Position numbers and translations under genes: made by a program. Under the pieces are notes generated by a model that worked only from the letters and a program-made list of their open reading frames with translations, had not been told where the DNA came from and made no database searches. Shown piece after piece: positions 63,437 through 64,000 of a DNA stretch of 64,000 nt. The DNA lies in assembly GCA_036435485.1 (NCBI GenBank), contig CM071597.1, positions 176,496,147 through 176,560,146 on the forward strand. Reading direction: 5' to 3'. This stretch comes from Saposhnikovia divaricata (taxonomy: Eukaryota > Streptophyta > Magnoliopsida > Apiales > Apiaceae). Position 1 is the stretch's first letter. Each line of letters starts with the position of its first letter.

Positions 63437-64000
63437 CAATCCAGTAGCAACACCCATGGAACTGGGCACAAAACTTTCTAAATTTGAGGGAGGAAATTCA
63501 GTGGAAGCAAATTTATATCAAAGTTTGGTTGGAAGCATGAGGTATCTTACTTGCACAAGACCTGACATTGCTTATAGTGTTGGGATTGTAAGTAGATTCA
63601 TGGAGGATCCAAAACAGTCATATTGGAAGGCAATAAAAAGAATTCTGCGATATATCCAAGGAACAAAATCTCTGGGATAATTTTATTCCAGAACAAAGAA
63701 CTACAAATTGCTGGGATATTCTGATAGTGATTGGTGTGGAGACGTGGATGAACGAAAAAGCACATCTGGTTACTTGTTTTTTATGGGAGACACTACATTT
63801 ACATGGTATTCTAAGAAGCAGCCGATAGTGGCATTATCAACCTATGAAGCAGAATATGTGGTAGCCTCTCACTGTGTTTGTCATGCCATATGGTTAAGAA
63901 GGTTACTTAGTGAATTGAGAATTCCACAACAGAGATCAACTGAAGTTTGCATTGACCACAAGTCTGCAATTGAGCTTGCCAAGAATCCAGTACATCATGA
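63437..64000 (+). pseudogene. Copia-A RT end and RNase H, continues beyond window
   Basis: Resumes the copia-A frame after the SIRE insertion: PVATPMELGTKLSKFEGGN, GSMRYLTCTRPDIAYSVG and AIKRILRYIQGTKSLG, then a TAA at 63678. In the same frame RNase H continues: GYSDSDWCGDVDERKSTSG, STYEAEYVVASHCVCHAIW and HKSAIELAKNPVHH to the end of the window. RNase H catalytic Asp and Glu residues are present. Truncated only by the window edge. Confidence 0.9.

Larger units (their letters stand above)
32473..64000 (+). mobile_element. Copia LTR retrotransposon (copia-A), split by SIRE element, runs off window
   Basis: Begins with an LTR (TGTTGGATAA) directly after kiwellin coding sequence, followed by a Met-tRNA-type primer-binding site and a gag-pol frame on the plus strand. 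The reading frame breaks at 35990 and resumes at 63437 after the SIRE insertion, whose TSD (caatc) restores the codons HCN|PVAT. RNase H is still being read at 64000, so the 3' LTR lies outside. All breaks in the frame are single stop codons. Confidence 0.93.

Overview
The window is transposable-element-dominated nuclear DNA of a flowering plant, probably a eudicot. This rests on plant-specific retrotransposon lineages (Tat, Athila, SIRE-type copia), Stowaway- and Tourist-like MITEs, intron-bearing gene pieces and two plant host-gene fragments: a GARP-type Myb exon and a kiwellin/ripening-related gene. No rRNA, tRNA, CRISPR or prokaryotic-style operon was seen. About 56 kb of the 64 kb lies in LTR retrotransposons, which can be delimited exactly because their LTR ends (TG...CA) and 5-bp target-site duplications (TSDs) are readable.

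Layout, left half. 1-2372 is AT-rich host DNA with an internal duplication of about 692 bp. 2378-14189 is a Tat-lineage Ty3/gypsy element on the minus strand (TSD atgac). It has gag, protease and a dual-RNase-H pol on the minus strand, a three-exon antisense gene on the plus strand, and large tandem-repeat arrays between pol and the 3' LTR. 14195-14635 is host DNA with an ATT microsatellite and a 47-bp Stowaway-like MITE. 14641-28517 is a badly deleted minus-strand copia element (TSD gtatc). A young Athila gypsy element (15713-27473, plus strand, TSD ccccc) has landed in its polypurine tract. The Athila element carries gag-pol, an env-like gene and, unusually, a third partial LTR.

Layout, right half. 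28523-32472 is host DNA. It holds two exons of a GARP/HHO-like Myb factor, a Tourist-like MITE (30986-31318), and the start of a kiwellin-like gene with a TATA box. That gene has a frameshift and is then cut by a plus-strand copia element (copia-A, 32473 to beyond 64000). Copia-A is split by a SIRE-type minus-strand copia (35991-63436, TSD caatc). That in turn is split by a 15.6-kb non-coding LTR element (37566-53152, TSD ctgat) with two nearly identical 5.09-kb LTRs, i.e. a LARD. So the right half is a four-level nest: kiwellin gene, copia-A, SIRE, LARD.

Functionally, each autonomous element encodes its own capsid/nucleocapsid (gag), protease, integrase, reverse transcriptase and RNase H. 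All but the Tat pol ORF and Athila pol/env-like ORFs carry visible stops or frameshifts, and even those follow interrupted gag. The LARD encodes nothing recognisable and must have been mobilised in trans. The points most worth a second look are the spliceable antisense gene with its own TATA box in the Tat element, the three-LTR Athila, the young LARD, the AAGACTTA motif array shared by UTR and LTR of the SIRE element, and copia-A, whose stops all fit C-to-T or G-to-A decay with no frameshift across 3.2 kb.
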